Assembly: GCF_010730195.1 (NCBI RefSeq) | Contig: NZ_AP022613.1 | Span: 2,046,001 to 2,110,000, forward strand | Direction of reading: 5' to 3' | From: Mycobacterium conspicuum | Lineage (GTDB): Bacteria > Actinomycetota > Actinomycetes > Mycobacteriales > Mycobacteriaceae | Length of the DNA stretch: 64,000 nt | Translations under genes and position numbers: made by a program | Shown: piece after piece, positions 46,289 to 55,315 of the stretch | How positions within the stretch are numbered: position 1 is the stretch's first letter | Layout of the letters: each line of letters opens with the position of its first letter | The notes under the pieces: generated by a model | The model's input: the letters and a program-made list of their open reading frames with translations, nothing else | Told to the model about the DNA's origin: nothing | Databases searched by the model: none

Positions 46289-47596
46289 ATGGCTGCCAAG
46301 AAGACCAAGGAAGATGACGCCGCCGTGGAACTCACCGAAGCCAGCGCCGACACCGTCGAGGCGAAATCCACCGCCCCCGCCCTGCCGCACCACAGCTTCC
46401 TGTCCCGGCTCTACACCGGCACCGGCGCCTTCGAGGTGGTGGGCCGCCGCAAGCTCTGGTACGGGGTCAGCGGCGCGATCGTCGCGATCGCGGTCCTGTC
46501 GATCATCATTCGCGGGTTCACGTTCGGGATCGACTTCAAGGGCGGCACCACGGTGTCGATGCCCGCGGCCGGCGCGACGGGCACGGTCCGGGTCGCCGAC
46601 GTGTCCGACACCTTCACGAAGGCCGTCGGCCACGGCCCCGAATCGGTGGTGATCGTCGGCAGCGGCTCGTCGGCGACGGTGCAGATCCGCTCCGAGCATC
46701 TGACCAACGATCAGACCGCCAAGCTGCGCACCGCCCTGTTCGACGCGTTTGCGCCCAAGGGCACCGACGGCAAGCCCAGCAAGGCGGCGATCAGCGACTC
46801 GGCGGTGTCGGAGACCTGGGGTGATCAGATCACCAAGAAGGCGCTGATCGCCCTGGCGGTCTTCCTGGTGCTGGTCGGGCTGTACATCATGGTCCGCTAC
46901 GAGCGCTACATGGCCATCTCGGCGCTGGCCACGATGGTGTTCGACCTGAGTGTCACCGCCGGCGTGTACGCGCTGGTCGGCTTCGAGGTCACCCCCGCCA
47001 CCGTCATCGGTCTGCTGACGATCCTGGGCTTCTCGCTCTACGACACGGTCATCGTGTTCGACAAGGTCGAGGAAAACACGCACGACTTCCAGCACAAGAC
47101 CCGGCGCACCTTCGCCGAGCAGGCCAACCTGGCCATCAACCAGACCTTCATGCGCTCCATCAACACCAGCCTGATCTCGGTGCTGCCGATCCTGGCCCTG
47201 ATGGTGGTGGCGGTGTGGCTGCTGGGCGTGGGAACACTCAAGGACCTGGCGCTGGTGCAGCTGGTCGGCATCATCGTCGGGACCTACTCGTCGATCTTCT
47301 TCGCCACCCCGCTGCTGGTCACGCTGCGCGAACGCACGGAGCTGGTGCGCACCCACACGCGGCGCGTCGGCAAGCGGCGCAGCCCCGGCGCCCGCGCGAG
47401 CGCCAACGAGACGGTGACGGAATCAGCCGACCCGGAGCAGGCCTCCGAAAAACCCGAGGACACCGTCGAGGAAAACGCCGAGCCAGCGCCGGAAGCCACC
47501 AAGCGCGCACCGAACAAGCCGGCGCCGGGTGCACGGCCGGTGCGGCCCACCGGCGCCCGGCGTCCCACCGGTAAGCGCAACGCCGGCAAGCGGTAG
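46289..47596 (+). CDS. secF: Protein translocase subunit SecF
   Basis: A 435-residue membrane protein with helix 1 'GVSGAIVAIAVLSIIIRG', the signature 'FGIDFKGGTTVSMP' and five C-terminal helices with 'LGFSLYDTVIVFDKVEENT'. A hydrophilic tail of about 90 residues, rich in Glu then Lys/Arg/Pro, extends beyond the usual SecF end. It pairs with SecD; the ATG lies 4 bp after the secD stop. Confidence 0.96.
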   Translation: MAAKKTKEDDAAVELTEASADTVEAKSTAPALPHHSFLSRLYTGTGAFEVVGRRKLWYGVSGAIVAIAVLSIIIRGFTFGIDFKGGTTVSMPAAGATGTVRVADVSDTFTKAVGHGPESVVIVGSGSSATVQIRSEHLTNDQTAKLRTALFDAFAPKGTDGKPSKAAISDSAVSETWGDQITKKALIALAVFLVLVGLYIMVRYERYMAISALATMVFDLSVTAGVYALVGFEVTPATVIGLLTILGFSLYDTVIVFDKVEENTHDFQHKTRRTFAEQANLAINQTFMRSINTSLISVLPILALMVVAVWLLGVGTLKDLALVQLVGIIVGTYSSIFFATPLLVTLRERTELVRTHTRRVGKRRSPGARASANETVTESADPEQASEKPEDTVEENAEPAPEATKRAPNKPAPGARPVRPTGARRPTGKRNAGKR

Positions 47597-47601
47597 CCAC
47601 G

Positions 47602-49266
47602 ATGGGGTGTCGGCGAGGGCTTCTGCGCTGGACGCTCGCGGGCATGGCGGCCGTGCTGACGGCGCCGATCGCGCTGACCGGGTGTTCCGGCAGCGCCGCC
47701 CCGCAGATCGCCTACGTGGTCGACGGCCCGCTCTCGACCTACAACACCAACACCGTCATCGGTGCGGCCTCGGCCGGCGCGCAGGCATTCGCCCGCACGC
47801 TCACCGGCTTCGGCTACCACGGCCCGGACGGGCAGGTGGTCGCCGACCGCGACTTCGGCACGGTATCGGTCGTGGGCGGAGCGCCGCTGGTGCTCGACTA
47901 CCAGATCGCCGACAACGCGGTGTACTCCGACGGCAAGCCGGTGACCTGCGACGACCTGGTGTTGACCTGGGCGGCGCAATCCGGGCGGTTCCCCAGCTTC
48001 CAGGCCGCAAGCCAGGCCGGCTACGTCGACATCGCCAACGTCGAGTGCATGCCCGGGCAGAAGAAGGCCCGCGTCTCGTTCGCCCCGGACCGCAGCGTCG
48101 TCGACTACACCCAGCTGTTCACCGCGACGTCGTTGATGCCGTCGCACGTCATCGCCGACCAGCTCAACGTCGACGTGACGGCGGCGTTGCTGGCCAACAA
48201 CGAGTCGGTCGTGGAGCAGATCGCCAAGCTGTGGAACACCACCTGGGACCTCAAGCCCGGGATCGACCTCAAGCGCTTCCCCTCGTCGGGGCCGTACAAG
48301 ATCCAGCAGGTGCTGGACGGCGGCGCCGTGGTACTGGTCGCCAACGACCGCTGGTGGGGCCCCAAAGCGATCACCAAGCGGGTCACGGTGTGGCCCCAGG
48401 GCGCCGACATCCAGGACCGGGTCAATAACCGCAGCGTCGACGTCGTCGACGTAGCGGTGGGGTCGTCGGGCACGCTGGCCACCCCGGACAACTACCAGCG
48501 CAGCGACTCACCCTCGGCTGGAATCGAGCAGCTCATCTTTGGCCTGCAGGGACCGCTGGCGCTGGCCCGCGAACGCCGCGCGCTCGCGTCGTGCACGCCG
48601 CGCGACGCGATCGCCAAGGACGCCGGCGTGCCGATCGCCAATTCGCGGCTCAACCCGGCCACCGAGGACGCCATCTCCCAGGGCGACGGTGTCGCCGATG
48701 CGGCGCCGTTCGCCAAGGCGGACCCCAATGCCGCCCGCGACGCGCTGGTCGGTGCGTCGCTGACGGTGCGGATCGGCTATCAGGGACCCAACGCGCGGCT
48801 GGCGGCCACGATCGGGGCCATCGCCAAATCCTGCGCCCCCGCGGGCATCACCGTCACCGGCGTGGTGCTGGATCCGTTGAAGGATCCCCCGGGCCCGCAG
48901 GCGCTGCGGGACGGGAAGATCGACGTGCTGTTGGCCAGCACCGGCGGGGCCACCGGCAGCGGATCGACCGGATCGTCGGCGATGGACGCCTATGACCTGC
49001 ACACCAACAACGGCAACAACCTGTCCGGCTACTCGAACGCGCAGATCGACGGGTTCATCGGTGCGCTGGCGGTGTCCGCCGACCCCGGCGAGCGGGCTCG
49101 GGTGCTGGGCGAGGCCGCGCCGATACTGTGGGCGGACATGCCGACGCTGCCCCTCTACCGGCAGCAGCGCACGCTGCTGATGTCGAAGAAGATGTACGCC
49201 GTCACCAAGAACCCGACCCGCTGGGGGGCGGGCTGGAACATGGACCGCTGGGCCCTAGAACAGTGA
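47602..49266 (+). CDS. Solute-binding lipoprotein of ABC transporter family 5, Rv2585c-like
   Basis: A 554-residue lipoprotein. The signal peptide ends in the lipobox 'ALTGC' (Cys28), and the mature part is a family 5 (oligopeptide/nickel type) binding fold with 'VYSDGKPVTCDDLVLTW' and 'GPYKIQQVLDGGAVVLVAND'. The ligand is unknown and no permease genes are adjacent. It begins 5 bp after secF and is followed by apt, so it is transcribed with the sec genes. M. tuberculosis has the same order (Rv2585c). Confidence 0.9.
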   Translation: MGCRRGLLRWTLAGMAAVLTAPIALTGCSGSAAPQIAYVVDGPLSTYNTNTVIGAASAGAQAFARTLTGFGYHGPDGQVVADRDFGTVSVVGGAPLVLDYQIADNAVYSDGKPVTCDDLVLTWAAQSGRFPSFQAASQAGYVDIANVECMPGQKKARVSFAPDRSVVDYTQLFTATSLMPSHVIADQLNVDVTAALLANNESVVEQIAKLWNTTWDLKPGIDLKRFPSSGPYKIQQVLDGGAVVLVANDRWWGPKAITKRVTVWPQGADIQDRVNNRSVDVVDVAVGSSGTLATPDNYQRSDSPSAGIEQLIFGLQGPLALARERRALASCTPRDAIAKDAGVPIANSRLNPATEDAISQGDGVADAAPFAKADPNAARDALVGASLTVRIGYQGPNARLAATIGAIAKSCAPAGITVTGVVLDPLKDPPGPQALRDGKIDVLLASTGGATGSGSTGSSAMDAYDLHTNNGNNLSGYSNAQIDGFIGALAVSADPGERARVLGEAAPILWADMPTLPLYRQQRTLLMSKKMYAVTKNPTRWGAGWNMDRWALEQ

Positions 49267-49273
49267 GCGCACA

Positions 49274-49798
49274 GTGAGTTCCGTCGCGGACGTGATCGCC
49301 TCGCTGACCCGCCAGGTCGCCGATTTCCCGAAGCCGGGGGTGCAGTTCAAGGACCTGACGCCGGTGTTCGCCGATCCCGACGGGCTGGCGGCGGTCACCG
49401 ACGCGCTCGTCGAGGTCGCCTCCGGCGCCGACCTGGTGGCCGGCATCGACTCGCGGGGGTTCCTGGTCGCGGCGGCGGTGGCCGCGCGGCTGGGGATCGG
49501 GGTGCTGGCCATCCGCAAGGGCGGCAAGCTGCCGCCGCCCGTGCACACCGAGCACTACGAGCTGGAATACGGCAGCGCCACCCTGGAGATCCCCGCCGAC
49601 GGAATCGAGTTGGCCGGCCGCGGCGTCGTGATTGTCGACGACGTGCTAGCCACCGGCGGAACTCTGGCCGCGGCGAAACGTTTGTTAGACAAGGTTGGCG
49701 CCGACGTGACCGCGGCCGCAGTGGTGATGGAACTGACGGCCCTGGGCGGTCGCGAGGCGGTGGCCCCGTTGTCGGTATACAGCTTGACCCGCGTTTAA
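49274..49798 (+). CDS. apt: Adenine phosphoribosyltransferase
   Basis: A 174-residue purine salvage enzyme: adenine plus PRPP gives AMP and pyrophosphate. The PRPP-binding motif is 'VVIVDDVLATGGTLAAA', preceded by 'GIDSRGFLVAAAVA' and 'PGVQFKDLTPVF'. GTG 49274 lies 7 bp after the lipoprotein stop. It is followed 41 bp later by rel, an association with stringent-response nucleotide metabolism that is conserved in actinobacteria. Confidence 0.95.
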   Translation: MSSVADVIASLTRQVADFPKPGVQFKDLTPVFADPDGLAAVTDALVEVASGADLVAGIDSRGFLVAAAVAARLGIGVLAIRKGGKLPPPVHTEHYELEYGSATLEIPADGIELAGRGVVIVDDVLATGGTLAAAKRLLDKVGADVTAAAVVMELTALGGREAVAPLSVYSLTRV

Positions 49799-49839
49799 CG
49801 CGATATCCTCGGATAGGCGAGGTGATTTTGGAGGTTTAA

Positions 49840-52209
49840 GTGGCGGACGACCAGCGCACGGCGCAAGCTGTGGCGCCGCCTGCCGAGTCACCGGCCCCGC
49901 CGCCGGTGTTAGACACGCCCGAGCTGCCGACCGAAACCCTCAAGACTTCCAGCAGCGCCTCGCGCCGGGTCCGGGCCCGGCTGGCGCGGCGGATGACCGC
50001 CCAGCGCAGCGCGCTCAACCCGGTGCTCGAACCGCTGGTGGCGGTGCACAAGGAGATCTATCCCAAGGCCGACCTGTCGATGTTGCAGCGCGCCTTCGAG
50101 GTCGCCGACAAAAGACATGCCACGCAGCTGCGCCATTCCGGTGATCCCTACATCACCCATCCGCTGGCGGTGGCGAACATCCTGGCCGAATTGGGCATGG
50201 ACACAACAACTTTGGTGGCCGCACTGCTGCACGACACCGTCGAGGACACCGGGTACACGCTCGCGGCGCTCTCCGAGGAGTTCGGCGAAGAGGTGGGCCA
50301 TCTCGTCGACGGGGTAACCAAACTGGACCGGGTCGAGCTGGGCAACGCCGCCGAGGGCGAGACCATCCGCAAGATGATCACCGCGATGGCGCGCGACCCG
50401 CGGGTGCTGGTGATCAAGGTCGCCGACCGGCTGCACAACATGCGCACCATGCGCTTCCTGCCGCCGGAAAAGCAGGCGCGCAAGGCCCGCGAAACGTTGG
50501 AAGTGATTGCGCCACTGGCGCATCGGCTCGGGATGGCCAGCGTCAAGTGGGAGCTGGAAGACCTGTCGTTCGCGATCCTGCACCCCAAGAAGTACGAGGA
50601 GATCGTGCGGCTGGTCGCCGGGCGGGCGCCGTCGCGGGACACCTACTTGGCCAAGGTGCGCGCCGAGATCGTCAACACGCTGAACGCGTCGAAGATCAAG
50701 GCGACGGTGGAGGGCCGGCCCAAGCACTACTGGTCGATCTACCAGAAGATGATCGTCAAGGGCCGCGACTTCGACGACATCCACGACCTGGTCGGCATCC
50801 GCATCCTGTGCGACGAGATCCGCGACTGCTACGCCGCCGTCGGCGTCGTGCACTCGCTGTGGCAGCCGATGGCCGGACGGTTCAAGGACTACATCGCCCA
50901 GCCCAGATACGGTGTGTACCAGTCATTGCACACCACGGTGGTCGGGCCCGAGGGCAAACCACTGGAAGTGCAGATCCGCACCCGCGACATGCACCGCACC
51001 GCCGAATACGGCATCGCCGCGCACTGGCGTTACAAGGAAGCCAAGGGCCGCAACGGGGTTCCGCATCCGCACGCCGCCGCCGAGATCGACGACATGGCAT
51101 GGATGCGTCAGCTGCTCGACTGGCAGCGGGAGGCCGCCGACCCTGGCGAATTCCTGGAGTCGCTGCGTTACGACCTTGCGGTGCAAGAGCTTTTCGTGTT
51201 CACCCCGAAGGGCGACGTGATCACCCTGCCGACCGGGTCGACGCCGGTGGACTTCGCCTACGCCGTGCACACCGAGGTCGGCCACCGTTGCATCGGCGCG
51301 CGGGTCAACGGCCGGCTGGTGGCACTGGAACGCAAACTCGAAAACGGGGAAGTCGTCGAGGTTTTCACGTCCAAGGCGCCCAACGCCGGGCCGTCGCGGG
51401 ACTGGCAGCAATTCGTGGTGTCGCCGCGGGCCAAGGCCAAGATCCGGCAGTGGTTCGCCAAGGAGCGTCGCGAGGAAGCGCTGGAAGCCGGCAAGGACGC
51501 CATGGCCCGCGAGGTGCGCCGCGGTGGACTTCCGTTGCAGCGCTTGATGAATGGGGAGTCCTTGGCCGCGGTCGCCCGCGAGCTGCACTACACCGACGTG
51601 TCGGCCCTCTACACCGCGATCGGCGAGGGGCACGTGTCGGCGCGGCACGTCGTGCAGCGGCTGCTGGCCGAGCTCGGGGGTATCGATCAGGCCGAAGAGG
51701 AGCTCGCCGAGCGGTCCACGCCGGCGACCATGCCGCGGCGCCCCCGCAGCACCGACGACGTCGGGGTGTCGGTGCCCGGCGCCCCGGGTGTGCTGACCAA
51801 GCTGGCCAAGTGCTGCACGCCGGTGCCCGGCGACGCGATCCTGGGCTTCGTCACCCGCGGCGGCGGGGTCAGCGTGCACCGCACCGACTGCACCAACGCG
51901 GCGTCGCTGCAGCAACAGTCCGAACGCATCATCGACGTGCTGTGGGCGCCGTCGCCGTCGTCGGTGTTCCTGGTGGCCATTCAGGTCGAGGCGCTCGACC
52001 GGCACCGGCTGCTGTCCGACGTGACGCGCGCGCTGGCCGACGAGAAGGTCAACATCCTGTCCGCGTCGGTCACCACCTCCAACGACCGGGTAGCGATCAG
52101 CCGCTTCACTTTTGAGATGGGCGACCCGAAGCACCTCGGGCATCTGCTCAACGCGGTCCGCAACGTCGAGGGCGTCTACGACGTGTATCGGGTGACGTCC
52201 GCGGCCTAG
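49840..52209 (+). CDS. relA: Bifunctional (p)ppGpp synthetase/hydrolase Rel
   Basis: A 789-residue Rel protein, full length for mycobacteria. The HD hydrolase domain has 'HSGDPYITHPLAVANIL' and 'AALLHDTVEDTGYT'; the synthetase has 'KGRDFDDIHDLVGIRIL' and 'YQSLHTTVVGPEG'; TGS follows ('VFTPKGDVITLPTGSTPVDF'), then the zinc-finger-like 'KCCTPVPGDAILGFV' with 'HRTDC' and a C-terminal ACT domain. It makes and degrades the alarmone (p)ppGpp on the ribosome during starvation. GGAGG precedes GTG 49840. Confidence 0.97.
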   Translation: MADDQRTAQAVAPPAESPAPPPVLDTPELPTETLKTSSSASRRVRARLARRMTAQRSALNPVLEPLVAVHKEIYPKADLSMLQRAFEVADKRHATQLRHSGDPYITHPLAVANILAELGMDTTTLVAALLHDTVEDTGYTLAALSEEFGEEVGHLVDGVTKLDRVELGNAAEGETIRKMITAMARDPRVLVIKVADRLHNMRTMRFLPPEKQARKARETLEVIAPLAHRLGMASVKWELEDLSFAILHPKKYEEIVRLVAGRAPSRDTYLAKVRAEIVNTLNASKIKATVEGRPKHYWSIYQKMIVKGRDFDDIHDLVGIRILCDEIRDCYAAVGVVHSLWQPMAGRFKDYIAQPRYGVYQSLHTTVVGPEGKPLEVQIRTRDMHRTAEYGIAAHWRYKEAKGRNGVPHPHAAAEIDDMAWMRQLLDWQREAADPGEFLESLRYDLAVQELFVFTPKGDVITLPTGSTPVDFAYAVHTEVGHRCIGARVNGRLVALERKLENGEVVEVFTSKAPNAGPSRDWQQFVVSPRAKAKIRQWFAKERREEALEAGKDAMAREVRRGGLPLQRLMNGESLAAVARELHYTDVSALYTAIGEGHVSARHVVQRLLAELGGIDQAEEELAERSTPATMPRRPRSTDDVGVSVPGAPGVLTKLAKCCTPVPGDAILGFVTRGGGVSVHRTDCTNAASLQQQSERIIDVLWAPSPSSVFLVAIQVEALDRHRLLSDVTRALADEKVNILSASVTTSNDRVAISRFTFEMGDPKHLGHLLNAVRNVEGVYDVYRVTSAA

Positions 52210-52219
52210 GCCGCGCCGC

Positions 52220-52275
52220 CGAAACTGCGTACAGCGCGAAAAAATCGCCAAAATTGCGCACTGAGCGCAGTTTCG
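52220..52275. repeat. 56 bp inverted-repeat element, possible bidirectional terminator
   Basis: CGAAACTGCG (52220-52229) and CGCAGTTTCG (52266-52275) are exact reverse complements bounding an A-rich interior that includes GCGCGAAAAAATCGC. It lies between the convergent rel and ppiB genes, 10 bp after the rel stop, so a terminator role for both is plausible. Confidence 0.5.
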
Positions 52276-52308
52276 ATCAGTCGAGGCGCACCGACGCTGC
52301 GGGTCAGG

Positions 52309-53214
52309 CTAGTCCAGCAGCATCGACTTGATGGTGACCTCGGTGGCCGGCGGCCCGTCGTCGCCGCCGCCGGCGACCCCGGCCTTGGCGATCTTGTCCA
52401 GGGTGGCCAGCCCGTCGTCCTGGATCTTGCCGAAGACGGTGTAGCCGGGCGGCAGCTGCGAATCCTTGTACACCAGGAAGAATTGGCTGCCGTTGGTGTT
52501 CGGGCCGGCGTTGGCCATGGCCAGTGTGCCGCGCGGGTAGACGACGGGCTGCTTCAGTTTCGGGTCGTTCGCCGGGTATTGGTCGGTGGGGTATTCGTTG
52601 GCGAACTGGTAGCCCGGACCGCCGGTGCCGTCGTTCTTGGGGTCACCGCACTGCAGGACGGCCAGCTCCGGCGACGTGGTCAGCCGGTGGCACTTGGTGT
52701 TGTCGAAGTATTTCTGGCCGATCAGGCTGGCGAAACTGTTGACCGTGCACGGCGATTCGTTGTTGGCCAGCATCAGGCCGATGTTGCCCTGGTTGGTCGA
52801 CATGCTGACGCTGACATTGGCCGGGTCGGTCGGGACCTTGCCGGTGCGCGGCGCCTTGACCGGCTTGGCGGCGGGCTGGTTCGGCGTGGCCGGGTACTGG
52901 CAGTTGGCGCCCACGCTGGCCGACGGCTGGAACGCCGGCATCGGCGCCGCCTGCGGGGTCGGCGCGCCGGGCGTGCTGGGCTCCGGGGAACTGCTGGCGG
53001 CGGTGCTGCTGCTGGTCGCCGCCGCGGCCTTGTGCTTGTGGTCGTTGTTGGAGATGACCACGGCGACGACCACCGCGGCGATCACCGCCAGCGAGGCGAT
53101 GACGCCACCGCTGATTACCAGGATCCGGCGGGTTCGGGCCTGCTTGGCCCGACGCTCCAGCTGGCGTTCGAGTTTGCGCTTGGCTGTCGCGCGTCGCTGT
53201 TCGTTGGTCGGCAC
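52309..53214 (-). CDS. ppiB: Membrane-anchored peptidyl-prolyl cis-trans isomerase
   Basis: A 301-residue cyclophilin. After a basic N-terminus there is one membrane helix ('ILVISGGVIASLAVIAAVVV'), a Ser/Pro/Ala-rich linker, then a cyclophilin domain with 'VNSFASLIGQKYFDNTKCHR', 'GTLAMANAGPNTNGSQFFLV' and 'YTVFGKIQDDG'. The catalytic Arg normally in 'FHR' is the one in 'CHR'. It is expected to act outside the membrane on exported proteins. GTG 53214 is the start. Convergent with rel. Confidence 0.93.
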   Translation of the reverse strand: MPTNEQRRATAKRKLERQLERRAKQARTRRILVISGGVIASLAVIAAVVVAVVISNNDHKHKAAAATSSSTAASSSPEPSTPGAPTPQAAPMPAFQPSASVGANCQYPATPNQPAAKPVKAPRTGKVPTDPANVSVSMSTNQGNIGLMLANNESPCTVNSFASLIGQKYFDNTKCHRLTTSPELAVLQCGDPKNDGTGGPGYQFANEYPTDQYPANDPKLKQPVVYPRGTLAMANAGPNTNGSQFFLVYKDSQLPPGYTVFGKIQDDGLATLDKIAKAGVAGGGDDGPPATEVTIKSMLLD

Positions 53215-53371
53215 GGCCGGTGAGCCTCCTGGGTTGATGGTGACGGCCCGCTGCGCCGAGCTTGCGAGCCGCCACGGGTTTCGGTGCGTCGGGCCGAAGT
53301 GTCAGCCCAGGCTAATGTGGTCGCCGCGAGGCGTGTCAAACGCCCAGTGTAGGGATGGGAGACTGGGAGCC

Positions 53372-54040
53372 GTGTTGATCACCGGATTTCCCGCCGGTCT
53401 GCTGCAGTGCAACTGCTACGTGCTGGCCGAGGGGCAGGGCGCCGACGCCGTCATCGTCGACCCCGGCCAACGCGCGATGGGCCCGCTGCGGGCCATCCTC
53501 GACGAGAATCGGCTCACCCCGGCCGCCGTGCTGATCACCCACGGCCACATCGACCACATGTGGTCCGCGCAGAAGGTGTCCGACACCTACGGGTGCCCCA
53601 CCTTCATCCATCCCGAGGACCGGTTCATGCTCAAGGACCCGATCCACGGCTACGGCCCGCGGTTGGCCCAGCTGGCGGCGGGCGCGTTCTTCCGCGAGCC
53701 CAAGCAGGTCGTCGAGCTGGACCGCGACGGCGACAAGCTCGACGTGGGCAGCGTGACCGTCAACGTCGACCACACCCCGGGGCACACGCGCGGGTCGGTG
53801 TGCTTCCGGGCGTCCGGAGACAAATCCGGAGACAAAGATGTCGTCTTCACCGGCGACACGCTGTTCGAGCGGTCGGTCGGCCGCACCGACCTGTTCGGCG
53901 GCAGCGGCCGTGACCTGATCACCTCGATCGTGGAAAAACTGTTGGTGCTTGACGACAACACCGTGGTGCTACCCGGGCACGGCAACTCCACGACCATCGG
54001 CGCCGAGCGGCGCCTCAACCCGTTTCTCGAAGGTCTGTAG
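53372..54040 (+). CDS. Metallo-beta-lactamase fold hydrolase, glyoxalase II-like (Rv2581c)
   Basis: A 222-residue hydrolase. The metal motif is 'THGHIDHMW', with further ligands in 'DHTPGHTRGSV', 'FTGDTLFERSVGRTD' and 'VLPGHGNST'. Family chemistry is hydrolysis of a thioester such as S-lactoyl thiols in methylglyoxal detoxification. A short duplication, 'GDKSGDKD', lies before the metal-binding Asp loop. GTG 53372 is the first reasonable start; the frame is open far upstream but in the antisense of ppiB. hisS follows after 3 bp. Confidence 0.92.
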   Translation: MLITGFPAGLLQCNCYVLAEGQGADAVIVDPGQRAMGPLRAILDENRLTPAAVLITHGHIDHMWSAQKVSDTYGCPTFIHPEDRFMLKDPIHGYGPRLAQLAAGAFFREPKQVVELDRDGDKLDVGSVTVNVDHTPGHTRGSVCFRASGDKSGDKDVVFTGDTLFERSVGRTDLFGGSGRDLITSIVEKLLVLDDNTVVLPGHGNSTTIGAERRLNPFLEGL

Positions 54041-54043
54041 CGG

Positions 54044-55315
54044 GTGAGCGACTTTTCTGGATTCCAGGCGCCCAAGGGCGTCCCGGACTACGTCCCACCG
54101 GATTCGGCGCAGTTCGTCGCGGTGCGCGACGGCCTGCTCACCGCCGCCCGGCGAGCCGGCTATAGCGACCTGGAGCTGCCCGTCTTCGAGGACACCGCGC
54201 TGTTCGCTCGCGGCGTCGGCGAATCCACCGACGTGGTGTCCAAGGAGATGTACACCTTCGCCGACCGCGGCGACCGCTCGGTGACGCTGCGGCCCGAGGG
54301 CACCGCCGGGGTGGTGCGCGCGGTGATCGAACACGGCCTGGACCGCGGCGCGCTGCCTGTCAAGCTGTGCTACGCGGGCCCGTTCTTCCGCTACGAGCGC
54401 CCGCAGGCCGGCCGCTACCGCCAGCTGCAGCAGGTCGGCGTCGAAGCGATCGGTGTCGACGACCCGGCGCTGGACGCCGAGGTGATCGCCGTCGCCGACG
54501 CCGGGTTCCGCTCGCTGGGCCTCGACGGGTTCCGGTTGGAGATCACCTCACTCGGGGATGACACCTGCCGCCCGCAATACCGGGAGTTGTTGCAGGACTT
54601 CCTGTTTCAGCTCGACCTGGACGAGGAGACCCGAAGACGCGCCGAGATCAACCCGCTGCGGGTGCTCGACGACAAGCGGCCCGAGGTGCGGGCGATGACG
54701 GTCGACGCCCCGGTGCTGCTCGATCACCTGTCCGATGGCGCCAAGCGGCACTTCGACACCGTGCTGTCGTATTTGGACGCGCTGGGCGTGCCCTACGTGA
54801 TCAACCCGCGGATGGTGCGCGGGCTGGACTACTACACCAAGACCACCTTCGAGTTCGTGCATGACGGCCTGGGCGCGCAATCCGGCATCGGCGGCGGCGG
54901 CCGCTACGACGGCCTGATGCGCATACTCGGCGGACAAGACTTGTCCGGCATCGGATTCGGGCTCGGCGTGGATCGGACGCTGCTGGCGCTGCGCGCCGAG
55001 GGCAAGAGCGTGGGGGAGACCGCGCGCTGCGACGTGTTCGGCGTGCCGCTGAGCGAACGCGCCAAGCTGGCGCTGGCGGTGCTGGCCGGGCAGCTGCGTG
55101 CGGCCGGCGTGCGCGTCGACCTGGCCTACGGTGACCGCGGGCTTAAGGGGGCGATGCGCGCGGCGGACCGGTCCGGCGCGCGCATCGCGCTGGTCGCCGG
55201 TGACCGCGACATCGAGGCGGGCACCGTCGGGGTGAAGGACCTCGGGACCGGTGATCAGGTCTCGGTGGCGACGGATTCGGTTGTCGCCGAGGTGCTTTCG
55301 CGGCTCAGGGGATAG
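54044..55315 (+). CDS. hisS: Histidyl-tRNA synthetase
   Basis: A 423-residue class II synthetase. Motif 1 lies around 'YSDLELPVFEDTALF', motif 2 is 'LCYAGPFFRYERPQAGRYRQ', the His-A box 'GLDYYTKTTFEF' and motif 3 'GGGRYDGLM' through 'GFGLGVDRTLL' are complete; the anticodon-binding domain is C-terminal. GTG 54044 starts 4 bp after the glyoxalase-like stop, so they form one operon. The 3' end overlaps the convergent PE-PPE gene by 11 bp. Confidence 0.97.
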   Translation: MSDFSGFQAPKGVPDYVPPDSAQFVAVRDGLLTAARRAGYSDLELPVFEDTALFARGVGESTDVVSKEMYTFADRGDRSVTLRPEGTAGVVRAVIEHGLDRGALPVKLCYAGPFFRYERPQAGRYRQLQQVGVEAIGVDDPALDAEVIAVADAGFRSLGLDGFRLEITSLGDDTCRPQYRELLQDFLFQLDLDEETRRRAEINPLRVLDDKRPEVRAMTVDAPVLLDHLSDGAKRHFDTVLSYLDALGVPYVINPRMVRGLDYYTKTTFEFVHDGLGAQSGIGGGGRYDGLMRILGGQDLSGIGFGLGVDRTLLALRAEGKSVGETARCDVFGVPLSERAKLALAVLAGQLRAAGVRVDLAYGDRGLKGAMRAADRSGARIALVAGDRDIEAGTVGVKDLGTGDQVSVATDSVVAEVLSRLRG